A DNA stretch of 5,750 nucleotides from Microcaldota archaeon (lineage in GTDB: Archaea > Micrarchaeota > Micrarchaeia > Norongarragalinales > UBA10210). The position numbers were made by a program, and so were the translations under genes. The notes under the pieces are model-generated. The model searched no databases and had not been told where the DNA came from. It was given only the letters and a program-made list of their open reading frames with translations. Where the stretch lies: assembly GCA_013331595.1 (NCBI GenBank), contig DUGE01000025.1, forward strand, positions 20,859 through 26,608, written 5' to 3'. Each line of letters starts with the position of its first letter. Positions within the stretch are counted from its first letter, which is position 1. This document shows, in pieces, positions 1-4,385 of this stretch.

Positions 1-1
1 G

Positions 2-259
2 GTTGCCCTGTGCGACGCAGAGCTTCTCGGCAAGGTGCTCAAGCAAGGCGAGGTGGTACTTGACCTCAAGAGTTACGAACACTTTTATTCCGGCGAAAAA
101 CTGACGCACGGGCAGGCCGTTGCCCTGTTGAAAAGCGCCGATAACGTCAACGCCGTAGGCGAGGCTGCCGTGGGCGCGGCCCAAAGCGCGTTCAAGTTCG
201 ATGCAACTAAAGTCAAGAGGGTGCAGGGCGTGCCCCACATGCAAATTTACAAGCTATAA
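2..259 (+). CDS. DUF424-like archaeal protein, 3' part (5' end outside window)
   Basis: The reading frame is open from the first bases and ends at TAA 257-259, so only the C-terminal 85 residues or so are present and the true start lies upstream. The segment reads VALCDAELLGKVL near its beginning, then a FYSGEKL stretch, a DNVNAVGEAAV stretch and a VPHMQIYKL end. This order (AxCDxELLGK, FY-G, alanine/leucine-rich helix with a SADxxNxVG core, KRVxGVPHxQI) is what I recall of the small archaeal DUF424 family, whose function is unknown. It is a soluble protein with no membrane segment in the visible part. It lies 25 bases upstream of the Rpp30 homolog on the same strand, which suggests a shared transcript, although a hairpin with a T-tract lies between them. 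Family assignment is from memory of the motif pattern; function is not inferred. Confidence 0.75.
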   Translation, partial: VALCDAELLGKVLKQGEVVLDLKSYEHFYSGEKLTHGQAVALLKSADNVNAVGEAAVGAAQSAFKFDATKVKRVQGVPHMQIYKL

Positions 260-283
260 CCCACCTTCACGCGGGTTTTGTTT
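258..283 (+). terminator. Weak hairpin followed by T-rich tract
   Basis: AACCC at 258-262 can pair with GGGTT at 273-277 around a 10-base loop, followed by TTTGTTT at 277-283. The stem begins inside the stop codon of the DUF424-like gene and the T-tract abuts the ATG of the next gene. It resembles a short intrinsic or T-tract terminator, but the stem is only five pairs. Read-through into the Rpp30 gene is as likely as termination. Confidence 0.3.
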
Positions 284-284
284 C

Positions 285-716
285 ATGATAATCCACCAGT
301 TGAATTCAACCAAAGACCTGAATGGCCTGCAGAGCGGTGCAGTGGTTGAAAGCCGCAATCCAGAATTACTCAGAAAAGCCTGCGAGCGTGCAAAGATTTT
401 CATAAACCCCCTGCAGGCAGGCCCGTTCTACAGGGACGAAGCGCTGGTGCGAAGCGTGGGAGGGTCGCAAAGCTCTTTCGCCATGCCCATCGCAGTTTTA
501 CTGAAAGCAAAGGGCGGCAGCCGGGCCAAGCTTTTCAGGGAAATCCGGTTTTTCATCAGGCTGTGCCTCAAGCTCAAGGCGAAATTCATTTTCACCAACG
601 CCTTCGCCCAAGACAAGTTCGACTTGAAGTCCGCCAGGGAAATGCAGGCTATAGCCACATTATTCGGGCTGACGCCCTTGCAGGCGAAAAACGCGACGAA
701 AACAAGTTTTAATTAA
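285..716 (+). CDS. rnp3: RNase P protein component 3 (Rpp30/p30 family), short form lacking the N-terminal part
   Basis: Rpp30 is a TIM-barrel-like protein subunit of archaeal RNase P; it pairs with Pop5 and helps the RNA subunit cleave the 5' leader from pre-tRNA. The 143-residue product matches the C-terminal portion of the family. It has a VVESRNPELLRKA strand-helix, an INPL strand near residues 45-48, a FREIRFFIRLCLKL helix near 92-105, then KFIFTNAFAQDKFDLKSARE and IATLFGLTPLQAK. These correspond to the conserved R-A-L-L-R helix, the (S/T)SAQ-K-DLR-PRDL region and the LG(L/M)-QAK end of characterised archaeal Rpp30 proteins. Archaeal members are usually about 200-240 residues, so roughly 70-80 N-terminal residues (the first barrel strands) are absent. 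ATG 285 is chosen because the frame upstream overlaps the intact DUF424-like gene and has no Rpp30 character. No clear Shine-Dalgarno precedes it. Family identity is well supported; activity of the short form is unknown. Confidence 0.82.
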   Translation: MIIHQLNSTKDLNGLQSGAVVESRNPELLRKACERAKIFINPLQAGPFYRDEALVRSVGGSQSSFAMPIAVLLKAKGGSRAKLFREIRFFIRLCLKLKAKFIFTNAFAQDKFDLKSAREMQAIATLFGLTPLQAKNATKTSFN

Positions 717-719
717 AAA
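707..719 (+). promoter_or_regulatory. TATA-like AT-rich box before the membrane protein gene
   Basis: TTTTAATTAAAAA overlaps the stop codon of the Rpp30 gene and is the only AT-rich run in this neighbourhood. It could act as an archaeal TATA box giving a very short leader or leaderless transcript for ATG 730 or ATG 751. Its spacing to either start is not ideal (about 17 or 38 bases), so the call is weak. Confidence 0.25.
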
Positions 720-729
720 CCACGCGGTA

Positions 730-1242
730 ATGCACACGGTGTTTCGTCAAATGGAATTCAAAGGCAGGATTGCCGGCCGGTTTTACACGGAGTTTTTCTT
801 CTACCTCATAGTGTTCGCAATTTTTCTTTATTACTCCCTACAGCCCAACCGCAACCCGTGGGTTGTTGCAACGGGCGTGTTCTCAGGATTGCTTTTCGTG
901 GAAATGACTTACATGCTCATGGTAAACTCCATGAACGCCGAAAAGTGCAAGGTCACCCTGAACAAGGATGAAATTATTTTTACCGACGAGAAGGGCGCCG
1001 AAAAAATAAAATGGAAGGACGTGGAACTGGTGGAAATAGTGTGGCGCGGCAAGGACAAGTGGCTCGAGGCGCTCTTCGGCCTCGACCCGTCCATCCTGGT
1101 GAAGAAAAAGCGCGAGAAGGAAGCACTGGGCATTTCACCCGACTATTTCGACACCCAGCCGATTTTAGTGGAAATGCAGAAGCTCCACGAGGAAAAGATT
1201 TTCCTCATGCAGCCCACTAACGAATACCACGCTGGAGAATAG
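730..1242 (+). CDS. Two-helix membrane protein with C-terminal PH-like beta domain, unknown function
   Basis: I do not recognise the family. The 170-residue product has two predicted transmembrane segments, about residues 22-37 (FFFYLIVFAIFLYY) and 44-65 (WVVATGVFSGLLFVEMTYMLMV), joined by a very short QPNRN turn. A soluble domain of about 100 residues follows. It begins with alternating strands (CKVTLNKDEIIFTD, then EKIKWKDVELVEIVW), a pattern like the start of small membrane-anchored PH-like domains (DUF/bPH type). The tail is charged and contains a KKKREKE cluster near 122-128. The positive N-terminus and short hairpin suggest that both termini face the cytoplasm. The start may be ATG 730 or ATG 751 (residue 8); neither has a Shine-Dalgarno, and an AT-rich box lies at 707-719. 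It begins 13 bases after the Rpp30 gene and ends 24 bases before the pyrophosphatase start, so it is probably co-transcribed. The PH-like reading is an inference from strand pattern. Confidence 0.75.
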   Translation: MHTVFRQMEFKGRIAGRFYTEFFFYLIVFAIFLYYSLQPNRNPWVVATGVFSGLLFVEMTYMLMVNSMNAEKCKVTLNKDEIIFTDEKGAEKIKWKDVELVEIVWRGKDKWLEALFGLDPSILVKKKREKEALGISPDYFDTQPILVEMQKLHEEKIFLMQPTNEYHAGE

Positions 1243-1255
1243 CCATTCCATTTTT

Positions 1256-1259
1256 GGTG
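1256..1259 (+). promoter_or_regulatory. GGTG ribosome-binding site deciding the pyrophosphatase start
   Basis: GGTG ends one base before ATG 1261 but seven bases before the in-frame ATG 1267. The seven-base spacing is normal for an archaeal Shine-Dalgarno, so this site favours ATG 1267 as the real start. Confidence 0.5.
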
Positions 1260-1266
1260 CATGAAA

Positions 1267-1839
1267 ATGAAAACAATAATTTTCGTCACTTCAAACAAAG
1301 GCAAAACCCAGGAAGTCAAGAAAATCCTCAAGGGCCTGCGGGTCAGCGTAAAGCCAATTGACTTAAGGGAAGCAAAACACTTTACCCACGAGCAGCTCGT
1401 GCGGAAAAAAGCCAAGGATGCATTCAAGATCGTAGGAAAACCAGTAGTAATTGAAGACACGGGGCTTTTCGTCGAAGGCTTCAAGAACTATCCCGGCTTG
1501 CGCAGCCGCGAGGTAATAGAAAAAATCGGTTTGAAAAAGTTTGCGCGCAAGTGCGGCGGGCATAGGGCGTTCTTCCGCACCATTGCGGCCTACTGCGACG
1601 GAAACCGCCTGGTTTTATTCAAGGGAATATGCCAAGGAAAAATAGCGAAAGCCGTTTTCCAGCGGAAAATACCGCACTTGCCGTTCTTGGGCGTTTTCGT
1701 CCCAAAAGGAGAAAGCAAGCCGGTGGCCGCATTTTCCAAAAAAGAACTCGAAAAATTCCTGGTTGAAACAAACCACCGGGCAAAGGCGTTCAGGAAATTC
1801 GAAAAGTGGTTTTCAAGAAGCCGGGGCAAACGCCATTAA
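1267..1839 (+). CDS. HAM1/RdgB-family XTP/dITP (non-canonical purine NTP) pyrophosphatase, diverged
   Basis: Family members hydrolyse ITP, dITP and XTP to the monophosphate and pyrophosphate in the cytosol, keeping deaminated purines out of RNA and DNA. From ATG 1267 the product has 190 residues, within the usual 185-200. Visible family motifs are the N-terminal TSNKGK (T8, N10, K13) phosphate-binding strand-loop, E42 with the KKA helix, IEDTGLFVEG (E63, D64; D64 is in the position of the catalytic metal-binding aspartate), NYPGLRS (74-80), and NHRAKAFRKF (169-178) matching the C-terminal SHR-x-KA motif with S to N. The conserved GFxYDxxF(I/V)P pocket motif is degraded to IPHLPFLGVFVP (135-146): the aromatic-aspartate pair that contacts the base is missing, although the following VP-G is kept. 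ATG 1261 would add two residues. The 3' end overlaps the convergent minus-strand gene by 27 bases. Fold family is well supported; substrate is uncertain. Confidence 0.85.
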   Translation: MKTIIFVTSNKGKTQEVKKILKGLRVSVKPIDLREAKHFTHEQLVRKKAKDAFKIVGKPVVIEDTGLFVEGFKNYPGLRSREVIEKIGLKKFARKCGGHRAFFRTIAAYCDGNRLVLFKGICQGKIAKAVFQRKIPHLPFLGVFVPKGESKPVAAFSKKELEKFLVETNHRAKAFRKFEKWFSRSRGKRH

Positions 1840-2268
1840 CTCCGTTTTAAGATGCCTGAGCTTTTGCGGGGTCATTTCCTCATCGAGCCTCTCGTGCTGC
1901 ACGTTCGACAAAACAACCCAGTGCTTGATTTTCCTGTCGCCGAGGGCAGTAAGCAAAGTGGGAAGGTTCCTATGGAACCCGAACAGCACAACCAAAGGAG
2001 TGGCAGCGCCAGCGCGCTTTTCCTTTTTAACCTGTTCGGCTATGGCTTTTGCAAGCTCAAAGGGCCTTGCGGCCAAATGGCCGGGAAGAAAAACGAAACC
2101 CTCCCGGTCCAGGTTGGTTCTGTGCCGGCCCAATTCTTCAGGCAGGTGACCTGTTTCGCTCATCTTTGTTTTAGTCAAGTCAACTACTACGCAATTGCGG
2201 GCCTTGCGCATGCCAGACAAAATTCGAGGGCTGAACAGCTCGATTTTTTTCGTGTGAACTTCAGCCAT
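1813..2268 (-). CDS. Hypothetical alpha/beta protein, unrecognised
   Basis: I do not recognise this 151-residue protein. It reads from ATG (2268) to TGA (1813-1815) on the minus strand. Predicted strands are NCVVVDL (25-31), GFVFLPG (57-63), PLVVLFGF (91-98) and HWVVLSN (116-122). Between them lie a long helix over AARPFELAKAIAEQVKKEKR (66-85) and a charged C-terminal helix after TPQK. This strand-helix alternation suggests a small Rossmann-like fold. There is no signal peptide or membrane segment, and its only cysteine is C26. It is preferred over the overlapping plus-strand reading because its composition is protein-like (charged helices, hydrophobic strands), whereas the plus reading is rich in scattered Cys, Phe and Gln. 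It is transcribed opposite to all its neighbours, diverging from pop5 with a 56-base spacer and converging on the pyrophosphatase gene. No Shine-Dalgarno is seen, so the transcript may be leaderless or short-leadered. Confidence 0.68.
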   Translation of the reverse strand: MAEVHTKKIELFSPRILSGMRKARNCVVVDLTKTKMSETGHLPEELGRHRTNLDREGFVFLPGHLAARPFELAKAIAEQVKKEKRAGAATPLVVLFGFHRNLPTLLTALGDRKIKHWVVLSNVQHERLDEEMTPQKLRHLKTELMAFAPAS

Positions 2269-2269
2269 G

Positions 2270-2295
2270 GAAACAACTCATTAAAAAGTTGTTTC
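2270..2295. repeat. Perfect 9-bp inverted repeat in a divergent promoter region
   Basis: GAAACAACT at 2270-2278 and AGTTGTTTC at 2287-2295 are exact reverse complements separated by eight AT-rich bases (CATTAAAA). The left arm begins one base beyond the start codon of the minus-strand gene and the right arm lies about 30 bases before the pop5 ATG. The 17-bp spacing of half-sites is similar to that of a dimeric regulator site, and the AT spacer could be part of a TATA element. It could instead be an RNA hairpin in the leader of either transcript. Confidence 0.5.
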
Positions 2296-2299
2296 GCCT

Positions 2300-2312
2300 G
2301 ATTAATAAAAAT
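2300..2312 (+). promoter_or_regulatory. TATA-like element before pop5
   Basis: GATTAATAAAAAT lies about 20 bases upstream of the pop5 ATG (2325). That distance fits a TATA box driving a leaderless or nearly leaderless archaeal transcript, and no good Shine-Dalgarno is present before this ATG. On the other strand the same AT-rich block is about 35-40 bases from the divergent gene's start and could serve it too. Confidence 0.4.
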
Positions 2313-2324
2313 GCGGTTAGTGTG

Positions 2325-2642
2325 ATGCGATTGAGGGAAAACAAGCGGTATCTGCACGTGTTGGTTGAAGGCGAGAGGCTTGGCGAGGGCGAGGCGAAAA
2401 GACTCCTTTCCCAGGCAGTGCTTGAAACTCTCGGCGAGCTGGGCGCGGCCAAAGCAGCTTTCGCATTCAAGGCCTTCGACGCTGAAAGGCAGGAGGCAGT
2501 GGTAAAATGCACCACAAAATCCATGGAGGAAGTGATTGCAGCCCTTTCGCTCAAGAGGTTTTTTGAAGGCAGGGACGTTGCCCTCCGGCTTCAAAAAATT
2601 GCCGGTTCATTCTCGCCCGCACGAGGAAAGAAAAGAAACTAA
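2325..2642 (+). CDS. rnp2: RNase P protein component 2 (Pop5/Rpp14 family)
   Basis: Pop5 binds Rpp30 and the specificity of the pair supports catalysis by the RNase P RNA in tRNA 5' maturation. The 105-residue product has the family's RRM-like layout. It begins MRLRENKRYLHVLVEG (beta 1), then a GEGEAKRLLSQAVLETLGELGAA helix, KAAFAFKAFDAERQEAVVKC (beta hairpin, residues 43-62; the EAVVKC strand matches the family's GIIRC), and the TTKSMEEVIAALSL helix (63-76). A basic tail ends in GKKRN. ATG 2325 is chosen because the family begins MRL-KRY; a TTG at 2289 in the same frame would add 12 residues lying in the inverted repeat. GTG 2322 directly precedes it. In many archaea pop5 follows rpp30 directly; here three genes separate them. 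The next gene, psmA, follows after a 254-base gap. Confidence 0.87.
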   Translation: MRLRENKRYLHVLVEGERLGEGEAKRLLSQAVLETLGELGAAKAAFAFKAFDAERQEAVVKCTTKSMEEVIAALSLKRFFEGRDVALRLQKIAGSFSPARGKKRN

Positions 2643-2796
2643 TAAAAAGCCCATTCGGCTTATTTCCTTGTATTCGAAGGAAAAAACTAAGTCTTGGAGC
2701 CTGCGCGCTTCACTGTTTTTCCGTGCTAAGGTGGTTTTCAAACCAAAAGCTGAAACGGCTTAAAACGTTTTTGCTGTGGTAAGGAAGAGGTTGGCA

Positions 2797-2817
2797 AGGA
2801 GAAACGTAGTTTCTTTT
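2797..2817 (+). terminator. Small hairpin ending in T-run, possible end of the pop5 transcript
   Basis: AGGAGAAAC at 2797-2805 can pair with GTTTCTTTT at 2809-2817 if two G-U pairs are allowed, with a three-base loop and T-rich 3' arm. It lies between pop5 and the psmA promoter, where a transcript end is expected. The stem is short and the T-run is part of it, so support is weak. Confidence 0.25.
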
Positions 2818-2863
2818 GCTTAAAGCGAAAGTCTAAATCTTTCAAGAAAATAGTGCATTCGAC

Positions 2864-2880
2864 TAATAAATAGTATTTTA
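2864..2880 (+). promoter_or_regulatory. TATA-like promoter element of the psmA operon
   Basis: TAATAAATAGTATTTTA is the most AT-rich run before psmA and contains the near-palindrome AAATAGTATTT (2868-2878). Its centre is about 25 bases from ATG 2897, which would give a nearly leaderless message and would remove the GAGGTG ribosome-binding site from it. Either this box is not the TATA element, or the start is used in both leadered and leaderless forms. A second candidate with a purine-rich BRE-like flank is CGAAAGTCTAAATC at 2826-2839. Confidence 0.4.
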
Positions 2881-2882
2881 AC

Positions 2883-2888
2883 GAGGTG
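2883..2888 (+). promoter_or_regulatory. GAGGTG ribosome-binding site of psmA
   Basis: GAGGTG matches the archaeal 16S anti-Shine-Dalgarno and ends eight bases before ATG 2897. It supports that ATG, which also gives the expected N-terminus of an alpha subunit. Confidence 0.65.
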
Positions 2889-2896
2889 TTTTTGGT

Positions 2897-3607
2897 ATGT
2901 ACCCCCCAAGCCAGGCTGCCTACGACAGGGCAATTACGGTTTTCTCGCCAGATGGGAGGCTGTTTCAAGTGGAATACGCCCGAGAGGCGGTTAAGACTGG
3001 AGCGACGAGCATTGGAATGGTATGCAAAGATGCGGTCGTGCTCTTGGCGCAAAAACGCATTTCATCCCCTTTGATCGTCAAGGGAAGCCACGAGAAGATT
3101 TACCAGATTGATTCCCACGTTGTCGCGTCATCGTCAGGACTTGTTGCAGACGCACGCAAGCTCGTTGACATAGCACGCTTGGAAGCGCAGAAGCACAGGC
3201 TCACTTACGACCAGGCAATAAGCACCGAGCAGCTCGCCAAGAAGATCGGCGACCACATCCAAGCCTACACCCAATATGGCGGCGTAAGGCCCTACGGCGT
3301 TTCACTTCTAGTTGCAGGTTCGGACGGCGAAATGCGCCTGTTCGAAACCGAGCCAAGCGGCGCGATTTTTGAATACAAAGCAACGGCCATCGGCAGCGGG
3401 AAGAAGGAAGTGGAGGAAATGTTCGAAAAGGAATTCAAAGAAGACCTGTCCCTCGAGGAATGCCTCAAGCTGTGCATGAAGGCGTTGAAAAAAGTTACGG
3501 ACATCAAGCTCGCGCCAGACTTGGTCGACGTGGCAATAATCAGGAAGTCCACCAGCACGGTCGAATTCCTGCCGTTGGAAAGGATAAGCGCGCTTCTGAA
3601 AGCGTAA
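2897..3607 (+). CDS. psmA: 20S proteasome alpha subunit
   Basis: Seven alpha subunits form each outer ring of the cytosolic 20S proteasome and gate substrate entry to the beta-subunit proteolytic chamber. The 236-residue product is of normal length. Its N-terminus carries the alpha-type gate signature YDRAITVFSPDGRLFQVEYA (residues 9-28). Y9, D10, P18 and Y27 align with the gate-stabilising cluster known from Thermoplasma. K67 in HEKIYQID aligns with Thermoplasma K66, the pocket lysine that binds the HbYX tail of PAN-type ATPases. Further family marks are SGLVADAR (80-87), QYGGVRPYGVSLL and EYKATAIGSGK. There is no N-terminal catalytic threonine, as expected for alpha. It starts a tight cluster: SBDS follows after 15 bases. 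No beta subunit gene is in the window. The ATG has a good ribosome-binding site at 2883-2888. Confidence 0.97.
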   Translation: MYPPSQAAYDRAITVFSPDGRLFQVEYAREAVKTGATSIGMVCKDAVVLLAQKRISSPLIVKGSHEKIYQIDSHVVASSSGLVADARKLVDIARLEAQKHRLTYDQAISTEQLAKKIGDHIQAYTQYGGVRPYGVSLLVAGSDGEMRLFETEPSGAIFEYKATAIGSGKKEVEEMFEKEFKEDLSLEECLKLCMKALKKVTDIKLAPDLVDVAIIRKSTSTVEFLPLERISALLKA

Positions 3608-3622
3608 AGGCGAAAAGCCAAA

Positions 3623-4315
3623 ATGACCGGAATTGAAAACACGATAACGGCCCGCATTGAGAAAGGCGGGGAAAGGTTCGAGGTACTTGTCGACCCAAAG
3701 CTGGGCTACGAATACAAGACAGGCGTGCGCAAGGACCTGGCCAACGTGCTCTTGGCCGACGAGGTTTTCAAGGACGCCAACAAGGGAGAACGGCATACGG
3801 GCGCAGCGCTGAAAAAGGCGTTCGGCACCGAGAACGTCGAGGAAATAGCGAAAATAATCTTCCGCGACGGGGAATTGCAATTAACAACGGACCAGCGCAG
3901 GAAGCTGCTTGAGGAAAAGAAAGCCAAGATCATCGCGCTCATAGCGCGCAATGCCATAGACCCGCGGGCGAAAACGCCCATTCCAGTGCAGAGAATCCAG
4001 AATGCGCTGGATGAAGCGCGGTTCAGCTTCGACGCATTCAAGTCTGCGGAAGAGCAGATGATGGATGCAGTCGAATCGATAAGGGAAATCATCCCGATTT
4101 CCATTGAAAGAATCAAGATTGCAGTAAAGATTTCGGCCGAACACGCCGCAAGGGCGTATGGCGCGCTCAAGGAATACGGGCTGCAGAAGGAAGAGTGGAC
4201 CGGGCAAGGGGATTTGGTTTGCGTTTGCGAAATTCCCGCGGGAATGCAGGGGGAGTTTTTCGACCGGCTGAACAAGCTGACCGCCGGAACGGTGCAGACC
4301 AAGCAGATGAATTGA
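3623..4315 (+). CDS. SBDS-family ribosome maturation protein (Sdo1 ortholog)
   Basis: SBDS/Sdo1 binds the large ribosomal subunit and, with the EF-2-like GTPase in eukaryotes, helps release the anti-association factor aIF6/eIF6. The 230-residue product has the three expected domains. An N-terminal FYSH domain spans about 1-88, with VLVDPKLGYEYKTG (21-34) and the DVFKDANKGE-type loop (46-56). A helical middle domain spans about 89-160, opened by the family signature GELQLTTDQRRKLLEEKK (83-100) and IARNAIDPRAKTPIPVQRIQNA, with FKSAEEQ further on. A C-terminal ferredoxin-like domain spans about 165-230 (IKIAVKISAEHAARAYGAL, then the GDLVCVCEIPAG strand). It has full family length, and ATG 3623 gives the usual M-x-x-I/V start, though only a weak GGCG-type signal precedes it. 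It lies 15 bases after psmA and 66 bases before rrp4, the standard archaeal order. Confidence 0.96.
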   Translation: MTGIENTITARIEKGGERFEVLVDPKLGYEYKTGVRKDLANVLLADEVFKDANKGERHTGAALKKAFGTENVEEIAKIIFRDGELQLTTDQRRKLLEEKKAKIIALIARNAIDPRAKTPIPVQRIQNALDEARFSFDAFKSAEEQMMDAVESIREIIPISIERIKIAVKISAEHAARAYGALKEYGLQKEEWTGQGDLVCVCEIPAGMQGEFFDRLNKLTAGTVQTKQMN

Positions 4316-4325
4316 GTTTTACGGA

Positions 4326-4385
4326 ATGTCCGAAGTTTTGAAGTTTGTCTTAAGACCGCATGAAAAAAGAGTGGTGATTTTTTGA
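4326..4385 (+). other. Possible 19-codon micro-ORF overlapping the rrp4 start
   Basis: An ATG at 4326 opens a 19-residue frame (MSEVLKFVLRPHEKRVVIF) that fills the SBDS-rrp4 gap. It stops at TGA 4383-4385, overlapping the TTG start of rrp4 (4382-4384) in a TTGA arrangement typical of translational coupling. It has no homology I recognise and no clear ribosome-binding site. The overlap may be chance. Confidence 0.2.
4373..4378 (+). promoter_or_regulatory. GGTGAT ribosome-binding site deciding the TTG start of rrp4
   Basis: GGTG at 4373-4376 (within GGTGAT) lies five bases before TTG 4382. A stop codon (TGA 4361-4363) closes this frame just upstream, and the next in-frame ATG would remove the conserved N-terminal VVPGE motif. 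The site therefore identifies TTG 4382 as the start. Confidence 0.65.

Larger units (their letters stand above)
2643..2896 (+). other. Intergenic leader region of psmA with small hairpins; no gene seen
   Basis: This 254-base spacer is more AT-rich than its surroundings, and I find no convincing coding frame, tRNA or box C/D pattern. Short self-complementary elements are TTTCCTT/AAGGAAA (2663-2669 and 2677-2683, 7-base loop), GGTTT/AAACC (about 2732-2743), the 10-bp palindrome AAAACGTTTT (2762-2771), AGAAAC/GTTTCT (2800-2805 and 2809-2814, 3-base loop, extendable by G-U pairs and running into TTTT) and GAAAG/CTTTC (2827-2831 and 2839-2843). The gap probably holds the pop5 transcript end and the promoter of the psmA operon. 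A small RNA is possible but not shown. Confidence 0.5.

Noticed and set aside
201..284. Upstream extension of the Rpp30 frame to ATG 201
   Set aside because: The added 28 residues overlap the conserved end of the DUF424-like gene, are rich in Cys and Arg, and show no Rpp30 similarity; they do not restore the missing N-terminal part.
1852..2301. Open plus-strand frame of 149 codons opposite the minus-strand gene
   Set aside because: Composition is unlike a soluble protein (scattered Cys, Gln, Phe; no clear strand-helix pattern), it has no ribosome-binding site, and it runs across the inverted repeat and the pop5 promoter. The minus-strand reading is better.
2289..2324. Upstream TTG start for pop5
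   Set aside because: It would add 12 residues encoded within the inverted repeat and TATA-like box; the family usually begins at the MRL-KRY motif given by ATG 2325.
2643..2896. tRNA or box C/D small RNA in the psmA leader
   Set aside because: No T-loop GTTCRA box with matching acceptor stem and no paired RTGATGA/CTGA boxes were found.
2738..3052. Minus-strand open frame (104 codons) over the psmA leader and 5' end
   Set aside because: It crosses the psmA promoter and conserved N-terminus, and its product shows no recognisable pattern.
3308..3880. Minus-strand open frame (190 codons) opposite psmA and SBDS
   Set aside because: It spans the ends of two strongly conserved plus-strand genes and is rich in Phe, His and Arg typical of antisense shadows.
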